From positions 186,001 through 250,000 of the forward strand of contig CAWGNN010000010.1 in NCBI GenBank assembly GCA_963824105.1: a stretch of 64,000 nt of DNA, written 5' to 3'. The notes beneath the pieces are model-generated. The model saw nothing but the letters and a program-made list of their open reading frames with translations. It searched no databases and was not told where the DNA came from. The DNA is from CAWDVB01 sp963824105. Its GTDB lineage: Bacteria; Actinomycetota; Actinomycetes; Propionibacteriales; Nocardioidaceae. Below are positions 25,748 to 35,199 of this stretch, piece after piece. The first letter of the stretch is position 1. Each line of letters begins with the position of its first letter. Both the position numbers and the translations under genes were made by a program.

Positions 25748-25818
25748 CCGCCGTGGGGGTGACGCGAGAGTGGCCGCGCGGCCGAGGGTGCTCTCGGGCC
25801 GGCGCGGAAGGAGTCACC

Positions 25819-26121
25819 ATGCCGATCGAGTCCGATGGACACAGCAGGGGCAACCCACGGCTGTACGAGGTGATCGAGGGGGCTCCCAAGACCGGGAAGA
25901 GCCCCACCATCTGGGCCTTCGGCGAGTTCGTCGACTTCCTCAAGGTGGCCGGTCAGCCCGTCCAGGGCCCCTGGCCCCCGCATCAGACTCCGCGTCCGGA
26001 CCCCACCGAGGTGGAGTCGGGCCCGGTCGCCGTCGCAGATCCTGCGTCAAGCTCGGCCTCCGACAGCCAGTACTACCCCAAGAGCGAGCCCTCGACAGGC
26101 AGCACCCCCGGCGCGCTCTGA
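25819..26121 (+). CDS. Small protein of unknown function leading the second cox operon
   Basis: A 100-residue protein with a strong ribosome site (GGAAGGAG) before ATG 25819. Residues 1-50 look folded (RLYEVIEGAPKTGKSPTIWA, FGEFVDFLKVAGQP), while the rest is rich in Pro, Ser and Asp and probably disordered. No cysteine, signal peptide or membrane span is present. It precedes coxM by 29 bp, so it is made with CO dehydrogenase and may be an assembly or regulatory factor. I do not recognise the family. Confidence 0.65.
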   Translation: MPIESDGHSRGNPRLYEVIEGAPKTGKSPTIWAFGEFVDFLKVAGQPVQGPWPPHQTPRPDPTEVESGPVAVADPASSSASDSQYYPKSEPSTGSTPGAL

Positions 26122-26150
26122 GCGCCCGCACGATCCGTCAGGAGGAACAC

Positions 26151-27026
26151 ATGTATCCCTCGCGATTCCGCTACGAGGCGCCGAGCTCGGTGGAGGAGGC
26201 AATCAGCCTGCTCGCCGGGGGGGAGGGTGAGGCCAAGGTGCTCGCGGGCGGGCAGAGCCTGGTCCCGATGATGAAGCTGCGTTTCGCCTCGCCCGAGATG
26301 CTCGTCGACATCAACGGTCTCCCCGGGCTCGACTACCACACCGTCGACTCCGATGGGACGATCCGGGTCGGCGCCCTGTGCCGGCACGTCACGCTGGAGC
26401 ACTCGGGGATGGTGAAGGCCAAGCAGCCCACGATGGCCGCCGCGGCCCCGCTGATCGCCGACCCGATCGTGCGCACCCGCGGCACCCTGGTCGGGTCCCT
26501 CTGTCACGCCGACCCGCAGGGTGACTGGGCCGCGGTCGTGTCCGCACTCGGCGGCCACGTCGTCGCCCAGGGTCCCCGAGGCCGCCGGACCATCCAGATC
26601 GACAGCTTCGTCAACGGCCCGTTCCAGAACGCCCTCGGCTACGACGAGATCGCCGTGGAGGCGGTCATGCCCGGCCCGAAGGGCACCGTCGCCGGCGGCT
26701 TCCTCAAGCTGGAGCGCCGGGTCGGCGACTTCGCCACTGCCGGGGCCGCCGTCTCGATCGAGCTCTCCGGAGACCGCGTCATCCGCGCCGGCATCGCGCT
26801 CACCGGAGTCGGCAGCCGGACGATCGCGGCCACCGATGCCAACGAGAGCCTGACCGGCCGGGTCCTCGACGCGGCCGCGATCAGCGAGGCCGCCGACAAG
26901 GCCGCCGCCGCCGCAGACCCGAAGTCCGACCACCGCGGGAGCGCCGAGTACAAGCGCCACATCGTCCACACGTTCGTGGAGCGGATCCTGACCGGGATCG
27001 CCTCCAGCGAGGGAAAGGCCGCCTGA
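26151..27026 (+). CDS. coxM: CO dehydrogenase medium (FAD) subunit, set 2
   Basis: A 291-residue FAD subunit with both flavin motifs: AGGQSLVPMMKLRFA and TLVGSLCHADPQGDW. It ends with the usual EYKRHIVHTFVERIL. GTCAGGAGGAAC upstream is an excellent ribosome site. It takes electrons from CoxS and reduces the membrane quinone acceptor. coxS begins at the base after its stop. It is the clear paralogue of the gene at 15942-16823. Confidence 0.95.
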   Translation: MYPSRFRYEAPSSVEEAISLLAGGEGEAKVLAGGQSLVPMMKLRFASPEMLVDINGLPGLDYHTVDSDGTIRVGALCRHVTLEHSGMVKAKQPTMAAAAPLIADPIVRTRGTLVGSLCHADPQGDWAAVVSALGGHVVAQGPRGRRTIQIDSFVNGPFQNALGYDEIAVEAVMPGPKGTVAGGFLKLERRVGDFATAGAAVSIELSGDRVIRAGIALTGVGSRTIAATDANESLTGRVLDAAAISEAADKAAAAADPKSDHRGSAEYKRHIVHTFVERILTGIASSEGKAA

Positions 27027-27571
<545 letters not shown>

Positions 27572-27575
<4 letters not shown>

Positions 27576-29959
27576 CTCAGGCACTCGATGAGATCAAGAT
27601 CGGCGGGATGGGGGCCAGTCGCCGACGGGTCGAGGACAACCGCTTCATCCGCGGCAAGGGCAACTACATCGACGACGTCGTGCTGCCCGGGATGCTCCAC
27701 ATGGAGATCCTGCGCAGCCCGGTCGCGCACGCCCGGATCCGCTCGATCGACACCAGCAAGGCCTGGGACATCCCGGGCGTGCGCCTGGTGCTCACCGGCG
27801 AGATGATGGCCACCCGCAACCTCGGTTGGATGCCCACGCTGAGCTACGACACCCAGGCGGTCCTGGCCACCGACAAGGTGCGGTTCCAGGGCCAGGAGGT
27901 CGCCGCTGTCATCGCCGACGACCCCTACATCGCCAAGGACGCCTGCGAGGCGATCGTCGTCGACTACGAGCCGCTGCCGGTGATCGTGAACCCGACCCAG
28001 GCGATGGCACCCGACGCGCCGATCATCCGGGACGACAAGGAGAACCAGAGCGACAACGCCGCGTTCACCTGGGAGGTCGGCGACAAGGCCGGTACCGACC
28101 GGGCGTTCGCCGAGGCCGACAAGATCTCCAAGATCTCCATGCACTACCCGCGGTCGCACCCGTCGCCGCTGGAGTGCTGCGGGTCGATCGCCGACTTCGA
28201 CCGCGCCACCTCCCGGCTCACCGTCTACATGACCAGCCAGGCGCCGCACATCGTGCGCGCCGCGGTCGCGCTGATCGCCGAGCTGCCCGAGCACATGATC
28301 CGGATCATCTCCCCGGACCTCGGCGGCGGCTTCGGCAACAAGGTGCCCGTCTACCCCGGGTACGTCATCTCGATCCTCGCCTCGATCCTCACCGAGCGAC
28401 CCGTCAAGTGGATCGAGGACCGGACCGGCAACCTGATCTCGACCGGATTCGCCCGCGACGTCTACCTCGAGGGCGAGCTCGCGCTCCGCAAGGACGGCAA
28501 GATCCTGGGCGTCCGGATGCACACCGAGTCCGACCACGGCGCGTTCTTCGCCGACGCCCAGCCCACGAAGTTCAAGATCGGGCTGATGCACTCGGCGTTC
28601 GCCTGCTACGACGTGCCGAATGCGCATCTCACCGCACGCGGCGTCTATACCAACAAGGCGCCGGGCGGCGTCGCTTACCGGTGCTCGTTCCGGATCACCG
28701 AGGCGATGTTCTTCCAGGAACGCATGGTCCAGGCGGCCGCCGACGACCTGGGGATCGACCAGGCGGAGTTCCGCCGGATGAACCTGGTCCATGACGACGA
28801 CTTCCCGCACCGCACGGCGTTCGGCTTCCTGACCGACTCCGGGCAGTACGCCAAGTGCCTCGACGTGGCCAAGGAAGCGATCGGTTACGACCAGTTCCTC
28901 AAGGACCAGGAGGAGGCCCGGAAGAACGGCCGCCTCCTCGGCATCGGCATCTCGACGATGACCGAGCCGCTGGGAGCCGGCAACAGCCGCGAGTACGACA
29001 TCTTGGGCATCAAGATGTTCGACGCGGCCGAGCTTCGGGTCCACCTCACCGGCAAGGCGATCCTGCGCACCGGAGCGAAGACCCAGGGCCAGGGGCACGA
29101 GACGACCTGGGCCCAGATCGTCGCGCACGAGCTGGGCATCCCCGCCGACGACGTGGTCGTCGAGGAGGGCGACACCGACACGGCTCCGTTCGGGATGGGC
29201 ACCTACGCCTCTCGGTCGACCCCGGTCGCCGGGGCCGCGGTGGCGATGGCTGCGCGCAAGATCAGGGCCAAGGCCCGCAAGATCGCTGCCCACCTGCTGG
29301 AGGTCTCCGAGGAGGACGTCGAGTGGGAGCTCGGACGCTTCTACGTCCGCAGTGACCCGTCGCGCGGAGCCTCGATCCTGGAGTGCTCGATGGCGGCCTA
29401 CTCGAACATGCCCGACGGCATGGAGCCGGGGCTCGAGGCGGTCTCCTACTACGACCCGCCGAACCTCACCTGGCCGTTCGCGGCGTACATCTGCACTGTC
29501 GAGGTGGACCCGGTGACCGGCGTCTGGGACGTGCTCCGGTTCGTCGCCGTCGACGACTGCGGGGTCCGGATCAACCCGATGATCGTCGAGGGCCAGATCA
29601 TGGGCGGGCTCACCGAGGCGTACGCCATGTCGAGCATGCAGTTCATCACCTACGACGCCGAGGGCAACTGCATCGGGTCGAACTTCATGGACTACCTGAT
29701 CCCGTCGGCCTGGGAGACCCCCGGGTATGAGCTGCACGAGGTGGTCACCCCGTGTCCGCACCACCCGATCGGCGCCAAGGGCATCGGCGAGTGCGCGACG
29801 GTCGCCGGACCGGCCGCCTTCGTCAACGCCGTGATCAACGCTCTCGGCGGCACCGGGGTCCGCAACATCGACATGCCGCTGCTGCCCGACCGCGTCTACG
29901 AGGCGATCAACCAGCGGCACGACGTGTCCGGTGCGCCTCCGGTCAAGACCGACGCCTGA
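27572..29959 (+). CDS. coxL: CO dehydrogenase large subunit, canonical form I, set 2
   Basis: A 795-residue Mo-Cu subunit. The active-site loop reads VAYRCSFRITEA, the exact AYRCSFR signature of form I (high-affinity, genuine) CO dehydrogenases, with Cys371 as the copper ligand. Cofactor contacts QGQGHETTWAQ and HHPIGAKGIGECAT (catalytic glutamate) are intact. The start is GTG 27572, overlapping the coxS stop. It oxidises CO with water to CO2, giving two electrons. This is the best candidate in the window for atmospheric or environmental CO oxidation. Confidence 0.97.
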
Positions 29960-29981
29960 GAAGGGGAGGAAGGGATAGCCG

Positions 29982-30563
29982 ATGATCATCACCAACGAGT
30001 TCAACGTCGACCAGCCGATCGACAAGGTCTGGTCCTTCTTCGACGACGTGCCCGCGGTGGCGCGCTGCCTGCCCGGTGCCAACCTCGATCAGGAGCTCGG
30101 CGACGACCAGTTCAAGGGGACCGTCGGGATCCGGATGGGCCCGGTGAAGATGACCTTCGCCGGCCTGGTCAAGATCGTCGAGCGCGACGACGCGGGCAAG
30201 CGGATCGTCATCGACGGCGAGGGCAGCGACGAGCGGGGCCGGGGCCAGGCCAAGATGCTGGTCACCGCCAAGCTCAGTCAGACCGCCACCGGCACCAAGG
30301 TGACGATGGACCAGGACATCCAGCTGTCCGGCGCAGCGGCGCAGTACGGCCGCGGGATGATCGCGGACGTCTCCTCGGTGCTCATGGGGCAGTTCGCGAA
30401 CAACATGCAGGCCACCATCGAGGCGGTCGAGCGGGGTGAGTCACCGGCGGCTGTCGGCGGCGCGCCCGCCGGCGGGTTCGGCATCGCGCTCAAGGCGATG
30501 TGGATGGCCCTGAGCCGCGTCGCCCGCCGCTTCTTCATGCCCTACAGCCCGGCAGCCAACTAG
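29982..30563 (+). CDS. coxG: CoxG, SRPBCC-fold membrane anchor of CO dehydrogenase
   Basis: A 193-residue protein. Residues 1-145 have the CoxG/SRPBCC lipid-binding pattern: FNVDQPIDKVWSFFDDVPAVARCLPGA and the later QYGRGMIADVSSVLM. A glycine/alanine-rich linker leads to a C-terminal amphipathic helix (IALKAMWMALSRVARRFFM) suited to membrane contact. CoxG is known to tether CO dehydrogenase to the membrane and is implicated in quinone transfer. It follows coxL by 22 bp and precedes a run of tiny membrane proteins. Confidence 0.93.
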   Translation: MIITNEFNVDQPIDKVWSFFDDVPAVARCLPGANLDQELGDDQFKGTVGIRMGPVKMTFAGLVKIVERDDAGKRIVIDGEGSDERGRGQAKMLVTAKLSQTATGTKVTMDQDIQLSGAAAQYGRGMIADVSSVLMGQFANNMQATIEAVERGESPAAVGGAPAGGFGIALKAMWMALSRVARRFFMPYSPAAN

Positions 30564-30573
30564 GAGACAAACC

Positions 30574-30828
30574 ATGGTTCTGTGGTGGATCGGAAACATC
30601 ATCCTGCTGGTCGCGGTCGTGCCGGTGCTCGTCTGGCTGCTCAACCGCGTCCTGGCCGCCCTGGAGCGCATCCGCGGGGCCGCTGACAACATCCTGGCCG
30701 GCGGCGGTGCCCTGGCCGGTGAGCTCGAGGGCGTGCCCGAAGGGCTCGCCGTCACCGACCGGACCGTCCACGACATCGCGACCGGTGCCGCCCGCTACGG
30801 CGGCTCCGTCGCCAAGCTGCTGCCCTGA
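30574..30828 (+). CDS. Small single-span membrane protein, cox operon (1 of 5)
   Basis: An 84-residue protein ten bases after coxG, with AGGAGA upstream. The first 24 residues form one membrane span (WWIGNIILLVAVVPVLVWLL), followed by a polar amphipathic helix (NRVLAALERIRGAADNIL) and a tail with GVPEGLAVTDRTVHDIA. No catalytic residues or known family. Together with the four genes that follow it has the layout TM-helix then amphipathic helix, suggesting parts of one membrane assembly with CoxG. Confidence 0.75.
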   Translation: MVLWWIGNIILLVAVVPVLVWLLNRVLAALERIRGAADNILAGGGALAGELEGVPEGLAVTDRTVHDIATGAARYGGSVAKLLP

Positions 30829-30840
30829 GAGGAGGATCAG

Positions 30841-31068
30841 ATGCCTGCTGTTGCCGTAGTCACCCTGATCATCACCGCGCTCATCATCGCCGCGGCCGCG
30901 CTCGGTCTGCTCCGGGTGATCTTCCACCTGCGAGCGGTCGCCTCGACACTCGGCGGAGTGATCGCCGGAGTCGACATCGTGGCCGCCCGGACCAGCACCG
31001 TCCCGATCGTGCTGCCGTCGGTGAACGCGAGCTTGAAACCCGTCCGCGACTTCACCGACACGATCTGA
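30841..31068 (+). CDS. Small single-span membrane protein, cox operon (2 of 5)
   Basis: A 75-residue protein with GGAGGATC before its ATG. One long hydrophobic span (VVTLIITALIIAAAALGLL) is followed by RVIFHLRAVASTLGGVIAG and a short tail (NASLKPVRDF). Function unknown; same architecture and strand as its neighbours, with 12 bp separating it from the previous stop. Confidence 0.75.
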   Translation: MPAVAVVTLIITALIIAAAALGLLRVIFHLRAVASTLGGVIAGVDIVAARTSTVPIVLPSVNASLKPVRDFTDTI

Positions 31069-31080
31069 GGTGTGACCCCG

Positions 31081-31347
31081 ATGTCATCTGTGATCCCCAT
31101 GGAGTCCAATCCGGGGTGGGTCGCCGGCTATGTGATCACCATCGTGGTGGTCCTCGTGGTCGTCGCGCTGGTGGTCCCGATTCTGCTGCTCGCGGCGAAG
31201 ATCGCCAAGCAGGCCAAGCGAATCGACGACTCGTTGCTCGACTCGGTCGACAACACCGCGGCTCTCACCGAGCTGAACACGACCATCGATCACGCGTCGG
31301 CGATCGTCGCCGGACTCAAGCGTGGTCGGGAGAGGCTGGGTGGCTGA
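31081..31347 (+). CDS. Small single-span membrane protein, cox operon (3 of 5)
   Basis: An 88-residue protein: short lumen-side start, span VITIVVVLVVVALVVPILLL, then a charged helix (AKIAKQAKRIDDSLLDSVDN) and TTIDHASAIVAGLKRGRERL. An in-frame GTG at 31072 would add three residues. The stop overlaps the start of the next gene by eight bases, so translation is coupled. Function unknown. Confidence 0.72.
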   Translation: MSSVIPMESNPGWVAGYVITIVVVLVVVALVVPILLLAAKIAKQAKRIDDSLLDSVDNTAALTELNTTIDHASAIVAGLKRGRERLGG

Positions 31348-31636
31348 CGTGATCCCCCTGCTGACCAGTACCCAGAACGCCTTGTGGTGGGGCGCGATCA
31401 TCGGCGGCTTCGTCGTCGTCCTCGCCGTGGCCGCACTGCTCACCATCCTCGTCCTCGAGGTGCGCACGATCGACGTACGCGTCACCAAGGTCCGTGACAC
31501 GCTCAAGGCCGCGGCCGCGAACACGTCCAAGACCGGGCTGATCGCGGAGACGGCCGACGGAGTCGAGGACGTCCTGGCCGAGGGCCTCCAACATCACCTG
31601 TTCTTGGGTCGAGTTCTCGGGAAGGTCCGGTACTGA
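31340..31636 (+). CDS. Small single-span membrane protein, cox operon (4 of 5)
   Basis: A 98-residue protein starting at GTG 31340 inside the previous gene's end. Span: WWGAIIGGFVVVLAVAALLT, then EVRTIDVRVTKVRDTLKAAA and a C-terminal helix (ADGVEDVLAEGLQHHL). The VxxTLxx pattern after the span recurs in the other four proteins. Function unknown. Confidence 0.72.
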   Translation: MADVIPLLTSTQNALWWGAIIGGFVVVLAVAALLTILVLEVRTIDVRVTKVRDTLKAAAANTSKTGLIAETADGVEDVLAEGLQHHLFLGRVLGKVRY

Positions 31637-31638
31637 GC

Positions 31639-32016
31639 ATGAGCACCTTGGTTGTTCTGTCCGTCATCGACATCGTCCTGCTTATCGCGGGCCTGGCCGG
31701 CTACCTCTTCATCGTGGGCACTCAGCTCACCAAGGTGGCTGGGACCCTCGAGGAGTGCAGTGACATCGTGCGGGAGATCGTCGGCCACGCCGAGCCGATC
31801 CTGCCCGGTGTGAAGCACATCAACCGCACCGGCGGTGTCGTGGCCGGCGCGCTGCCGCTGCTCTACGGCATGGCCGAGGGCATCGTGAAGGGCGCCACCT
31901 TCGATCCGGTCGCGGCTCACGCCGAACGGCCTCCGGCCGCCCCGGCGTCCGGGACCCGTCGCAGTCGGCTGATGGAAGGCGTCGGCTACGCGCCGTCGGC
32001 TCCCCACCGTCACTGA
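31639..32016 (+). CDS. Small single-span membrane protein, cox operon (5 of 5)
   Basis: A 125-residue protein, the last of the operon. Span: LVVLSVIDIVLLIAGLAGYL; then QLTKVAGTLEECSDIVREIV and a second, weaker hydrophobic stretch (GGVVAGALPLLYGMAEGI), and a basic, proline-rich tail. It ends six bases from the stop of the converging gene at 32023. Function unknown; the layout matches the other four. Confidence 0.72.
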   Translation: MSTLVVLSVIDIVLLIAGLAGYLFIVGTQLTKVAGTLEECSDIVREIVGHAEPILPGVKHINRTGGVVAGALPLLYGMAEGIVKGATFDPVAAHAERPPAAPASGTRRSRLMEGVGYAPSAPHRH

Positions 32017-32022
32017 GACGAG

Positions 32023-32493
32023 TCAGTCTCTCGGGTCGCTTGCCTCCGGCCCTGGCTGCTCCCGCCCCGGATCGCGGCGTGTGGTCAGAGGCCCGGCCGT
32101 GGGTGCCTGGTAGCTGCCGATCCAGTCGTCGGACCAGGCGTTCTCGAACTGCTCGGTGTTGCAACTGGGCTTGTAGGTGGCGTTCAGCTCCCGGACGATC
32201 TGCTCGCGGTGTCCGGCGGTGCCGCCCGGCACCGCGAACGTCGCGATGAACAGGCCGAACTTGCCTCCCGCACGCTCGATCCAGCACGGGGTCCGCGGGT
32301 GCTGGAACGGAAAGCCGACCGCTGAGAGGTCCTCGGCGTGGTCGACGTACATGACCGCGTATCGCTCGGGATACCGCTCGGCATCGGGGAGATACAGGAT
32401 CACGAAGACGCCCGGCTCGACCGGGGCCGTCCACCCGGCGAGGACCCGGGGGCCCTCGAACGCGTAGCCGGCCAGCGAGCCGAGTCTGATCAT
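32023..32493 (-). CDS. Possible degenerate GIY-YIG-fold protein
   Basis: A 156-residue protein, last gene of the coxD/coxE operon. Residues 26-115 resemble the GIY-YIG layout: GVFVILYL early, YAVMYVDHAEDLS in the YIG position, a helix REQIVRELNATYKPSCN ending in the typical asparagine. The key glycine of YIG is replaced (YVD), so nuclease activity is doubtful. The C-terminal 30 residues are disordered. The fold call comes from pattern memory only and may be wrong; otherwise it is a hypothetical protein. The link to CO dehydrogenase rests on operon position. Confidence 0.5.
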   Translation of the reverse strand: MIRLGSLAGYAFEGPRVLAGWTAPVEPGVFVILYLPDAERYPERYAVMYVDHAEDLSAVGFPFQHPRTPCWIERAGGKFGLFIATFAVPGGTAGHREQIVRELNATYKPSCNTEQFENAWSDDWIGSYQAPTAGPLTTRRDPGREQPGPEASDPRD

Positions 32494-32522
32494 GGCGCAA
32501 TCACCGTCTGATCACCGGCTTG

Positions 32523-32840
32523 TCACTGGTCGCCGCTGTAGGTCACGTCCCAGTAGCCCTCGGCGACCTCTTCCTCGTCGAACTCGCCGACCACCTCGCT
32601 GTCGGTGACTGGCCAGGCGGGGAGGCCCGCCTTGGCGACCGCCTCAGCGAACCGGGACTTCGCGGTGGAGAGCGCCTCATCCTCGCTGTCGGCGGTGACC
32701 ACCAGGGACGCGCCGTACGACGGGGCGCCGATGCCGGTCGCGATGCCGTTCCAGCCGGCGACGGCGTCGGCGAGCTCGACGATCTCCTCGCGGGTCATCT
32801 CACGGTCGCCGTCGGCGATCAGGGTGACTTTCCAGAGCAA
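32523..32840 (-). CDS. Small acidic protein of unknown function
   Basis: A 105-residue, strongly acidic protein (EFDEEEVAEGYWDVTYSGDQ at the end). It begins with a TTG at 32840 preceded by GAGGAGAG; no ATG or GTG offers a better start. It reads as an alpha/beta domain (WKVTLIADGD, ASLVVTADSEDEALSTAKSR). No cysteines or motifs are recognised. It lies 36 bp after coxE in the same operon. Confidence 0.65.
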   Translation of the reverse strand: MLWKVTLIADGDREMTREEIVELADAVAGWNGIATGIGAPSYGASLVVTADSEDEALSTAKSRFAEAVAKAGLPAWPVTDSEVVGEFDEEEVAEGYWDVTYSGDQ

Positions 32841-32876
32841 CGGTCTCTCCTCAGTTCAGCCGGTCGGTTCAGCCGG

Positions 32877-34004
32877 TCAGTTGAGCGCGGGAAGCTTGCG
32901 GGCGAAACACTGCAGGCTCGGCAGGTCGTGGCAGGTGGCCAGCAGGTCGATGTGCGGGGCAGCAACCATCATGCCGAGGGTGTTGGGCACGGTGTCCGGG
33001 TCGTCCCCGACGAGTGGGTTCAGCCAGACGATCCGGTGGCAGAGCCGCCCCAGCCGCTCCAGCGCTCGGTCGAGCAGCTCCGGGTCGCCGCGGTCCAGAC
33101 CGTCGGAGCAGATGATCACGATCCCTCCCCGGCACCGGCCACGGCGCGCCCAGTCCTTGACGAACTGGTCCAGGCAGGCGCCGATCCGGGTCCCACCCTC
33201 CCAGTCGGTGACCGCCTCGGCCGCCTGCGCCAGAGCGTCGTCGGGCCGCCGCTGGTCGATCTCGCGGGTGATCCGGGTCAGGGTCGAGCCGAAGCAGAAG
33301 ACCTCCGCACGGTCCGCGGCCCGGCTGGTGGAGTAGGCGAACTGGAGCAGGTTGCGCGAGTAGTCGGCCATCGACCCGGAGACGTCCAGGACGAGCGTCA
33401 GCGGACGGAGCCGGTGGCGCCGCTCGCGCCAGAGCAGCCGGTCGAGGGGCTCGCCGTGCTGGCGCATCGCCGCGCGGACCGTCCGGCGGAGGTCCGGCTT
33501 GGCGCCGGCGCGGGACGGGGTGAGACGGCGGGTGCGCCGCTTCGGCGGGGTCACCCGGATCGTCCGCATGATCCGGCGCAGCGCGTCCAGCTCCTCCGGG
33601 GTGCAGGCCGAGAACGCCTTGGCCTTCGAGGTGGCCACATCGGAGGCGACCCGCCCCATCAGCGCCTCGCGCTCCTCCTGCGGCCCGTTCCGACTCGGCT
33701 CGTTCTCCGGCATCTGCAGCACCGACTCGGTGTCCTCGCGCGACTTCGGGGTGAACGCCTTGGCCCTCTCCTCCGCCTCGGCGGTCTGGCCGAGGAAGAA
33801 GGCGCGGAAGACCACGTCGTACGTCGGGATCTGGTCCCGGTCCGAGACCAAGGTGGCGCGGCCCGCCCAGTACAGGTCGACCATGTCGGTCGGGTCGAGC
33901 GGCGTCATCGCGTCGCAGTAGGTGAGCACGTCACCGGTCCCGACCGTCACCCCGGCATCGCGGAGGGCGCGGCCGAACATCACGAGGGTCTCGACCAGGT
34001 CCAT
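32877..34004 (-). CDS. coxE: CoxE-type von Willebrand factor A protein
   Basis: A 375-residue VWA protein. The C-terminal half carries the MIDAS metal-binding motif LVLDVSGSMADYSR, with a threonine (GGTRIG) and an aspartate (ICSDGLDRGDP) completing it. The N-terminal half matches CoxE (LVMFGRALRDAGVTVGTGDV). CoxE partners the CoxD ATPase to assemble the copper-sulfur part of the active site. One base separates it from coxD. Confidence 0.93.
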   Translation of the reverse strand: MDLVETLVMFGRALRDAGVTVGTGDVLTYCDAMTPLDPTDMVDLYWAGRATLVSDRDQIPTYDVVFRAFFLGQTAEAEERAKAFTPKSREDTESVLQMPENEPSRNGPQEEREALMGRVASDVATSKAKAFSACTPEELDALRRIMRTIRVTPPKRRTRRLTPSRAGAKPDLRRTVRAAMRQHGEPLDRLLWRERRHRLRPLTLVLDVSGSMADYSRNLLQFAYSTSRAADRAEVFCFGSTLTRITREIDQRRPDDALAQAAEAVTDWEGGTRIGACLDQFVKDWARRGRCRGGIVIICSDGLDRGDPELLDRALERLGRLCHRIVWLNPLVGDDPDTVPNTLGMMVAAPHIDLLATCHDLPSLQCFARKLPALN

Positions 34005-34005
34005 G

Positions 34006-34881
34006 TCAGACCCCGGGAACGACGTGATCGAGGTTGCGAGTGACCTGCTCGAGATCGTCGCGGTCCTTGATCACCGCGCCCAGGGTGTCCTGGGCGAACT
34101 CCGGGGTCAGGTCGTCGGCGCCGACCACCTCGAGGCTGCGGACCCAGTCGATAGTCTCCGCGACGCCCGGCGGCTTGGCCAGGTCCATCGACCGCAGCCG
34201 GTTGACCGCAGCCACCACCTTGTCGGCCAGCACCTGAGCCACGCCGGGCTGCTGGACCATCACGATCTCGACCTCGCGATCGTGGTCGGGGTAGCCGACC
34301 CAGTGGTAGAGGCAGCGGCGCTTGAGGGCGTCGTGCAGCTCGCGGGTCCGGTTCGAGGTCAGGATCACCACCGGGGGCTGCTCGGCCTTGATGGTGCCGA
34401 CCTCGGGGATGCTGATCTGGAAGTCCGACAGCAGCTCGAGAAGGAAGGCCTCGAACTCGTCGTCGGCGCGGTCGATCTCGTCGACCAGGAGCACCGCGGA
34501 GTCGCCGGCGCGGACCGCGTCCAGCAGCGGTCGCTCCAGCAGGAACTTGGGGCCGAAGAGCGCGTCGACACTGTCCGGGTCGTGCAGCTCGGACTCCGAC
34601 AGCGCGCGGATCTGCAGCATCTGCCGGGCGTAGTCCCACTCGTAGAGCGCCTGGCTGGTGTCGATGCCCTCGTAGCACTGCAGCCGGATCAGTCGGCGCC
34701 CGGTCATCTGGGCGAGCACCTTGGCGACCTCGGTCTTGCCGACGCCGACCTCACCCTCGAGCAGGACGGGGCGCTGCAGGGTCAGCGCGACGTGGAGGAC
34801 GGTGGCCAGGCCACGGTCAGCGAGGTAGCCCCCCTGCCGCAGGGTCTCAGCGAGCGCAGCGGCGCTCTCGGGGGGTGGCAC
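34006..34881 (-). CDS. coxD: CoxD, MoxR-family AAA+ ATPase
   Basis: A 291-residue AAA+ protein of the MoxR type. Walker A is GEVGVGKTEVAKVLA, Walker B is VLLVDEIDRADDE, and sensor 1 lies at VVILTSNRTREL. CoxD is required for introducing sulfur and copper into the Mo site of CO dehydrogenase. GTG 34881 is the start; upstream is a 101-residue small gene of the same operon. It is the only coxD in the window, so it would serve both CO dehydrogenase sets. Confidence 0.94.
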   Translation of the reverse strand: MPPPESAAALAETLRQGGYLADRGLATVLHVALTLQRPVLLEGEVGVGKTEVAKVLAQMTGRRLIRLQCYEGIDTSQALYEWDYARQMLQIRALSESELHDPDSVDALFGPKFLLERPLLDAVRAGDSAVLLVDEIDRADDEFEAFLLELLSDFQISIPEVGTIKAEQPPVVILTSNRTRELHDALKRRCLYHWVGYPDHDREVEIVMVQQPGVAQVLADKVVAAVNRLRSMDLAKPPGVAETIDWVRSLEVVGADDLTPEFAQDTLGAVIKDRDDLEQVTRNLDHVVPGV

Positions 34882-34893
34882 GTCCGGTCACCG

Positions 34894-35199
34894 TCAGGAA
34901 TCGGAGGAGCTCTGGGGGCTGGCCGAGCCGACGGGGCCGGCGGGGCCCGCGGTGTCGTCGAGGACGAGGTCGCGGATGCTCATGCCGCTCTGGCCGAGCT
35001 TGCCCTCGCGCTGGAGCCGGGTGCGCCACGCGGTGCGCAGGTCGGTGCCGGGCTCGGCGAAGCCGTCGAAGGTGACTTCCTTCATGTTCTTGCAGGTCTT
35101 CTGCGGCGCGCACGTCTCGTCGAAGGCGCTGTCGTCCTGCCCGCTGGCCGACCAGATCGACCGCAGGACGTCGACGGCGTCCGACCGCTGCTCCGACAT
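34894..35199 (-). CDS. Small protein of unknown function, first gene of coxDE operon
   Basis: A 101-residue protein with GGAGG before ATG 35199. It contains two cysteines (ETCAPQKTCKNM), a basic central helix (LRTAWRTRLQREGKLGQSGM) and a Ser/Gly/Pro-rich tail. Twelve bases separate it from coxD. The CxxxxC pair could hold metal or form a disulfide. I do not recognise the family. Confidence 0.68.
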   Translation of the reverse strand: MSEQRSDAVDVLRSIWSASGQDDSAFDETCAPQKTCKNMKEVTFDGFAEPGTDLRTAWRTRLQREGKLGQSGMSIRDLVLDDTAGPAGPVGSASPQSSSDS

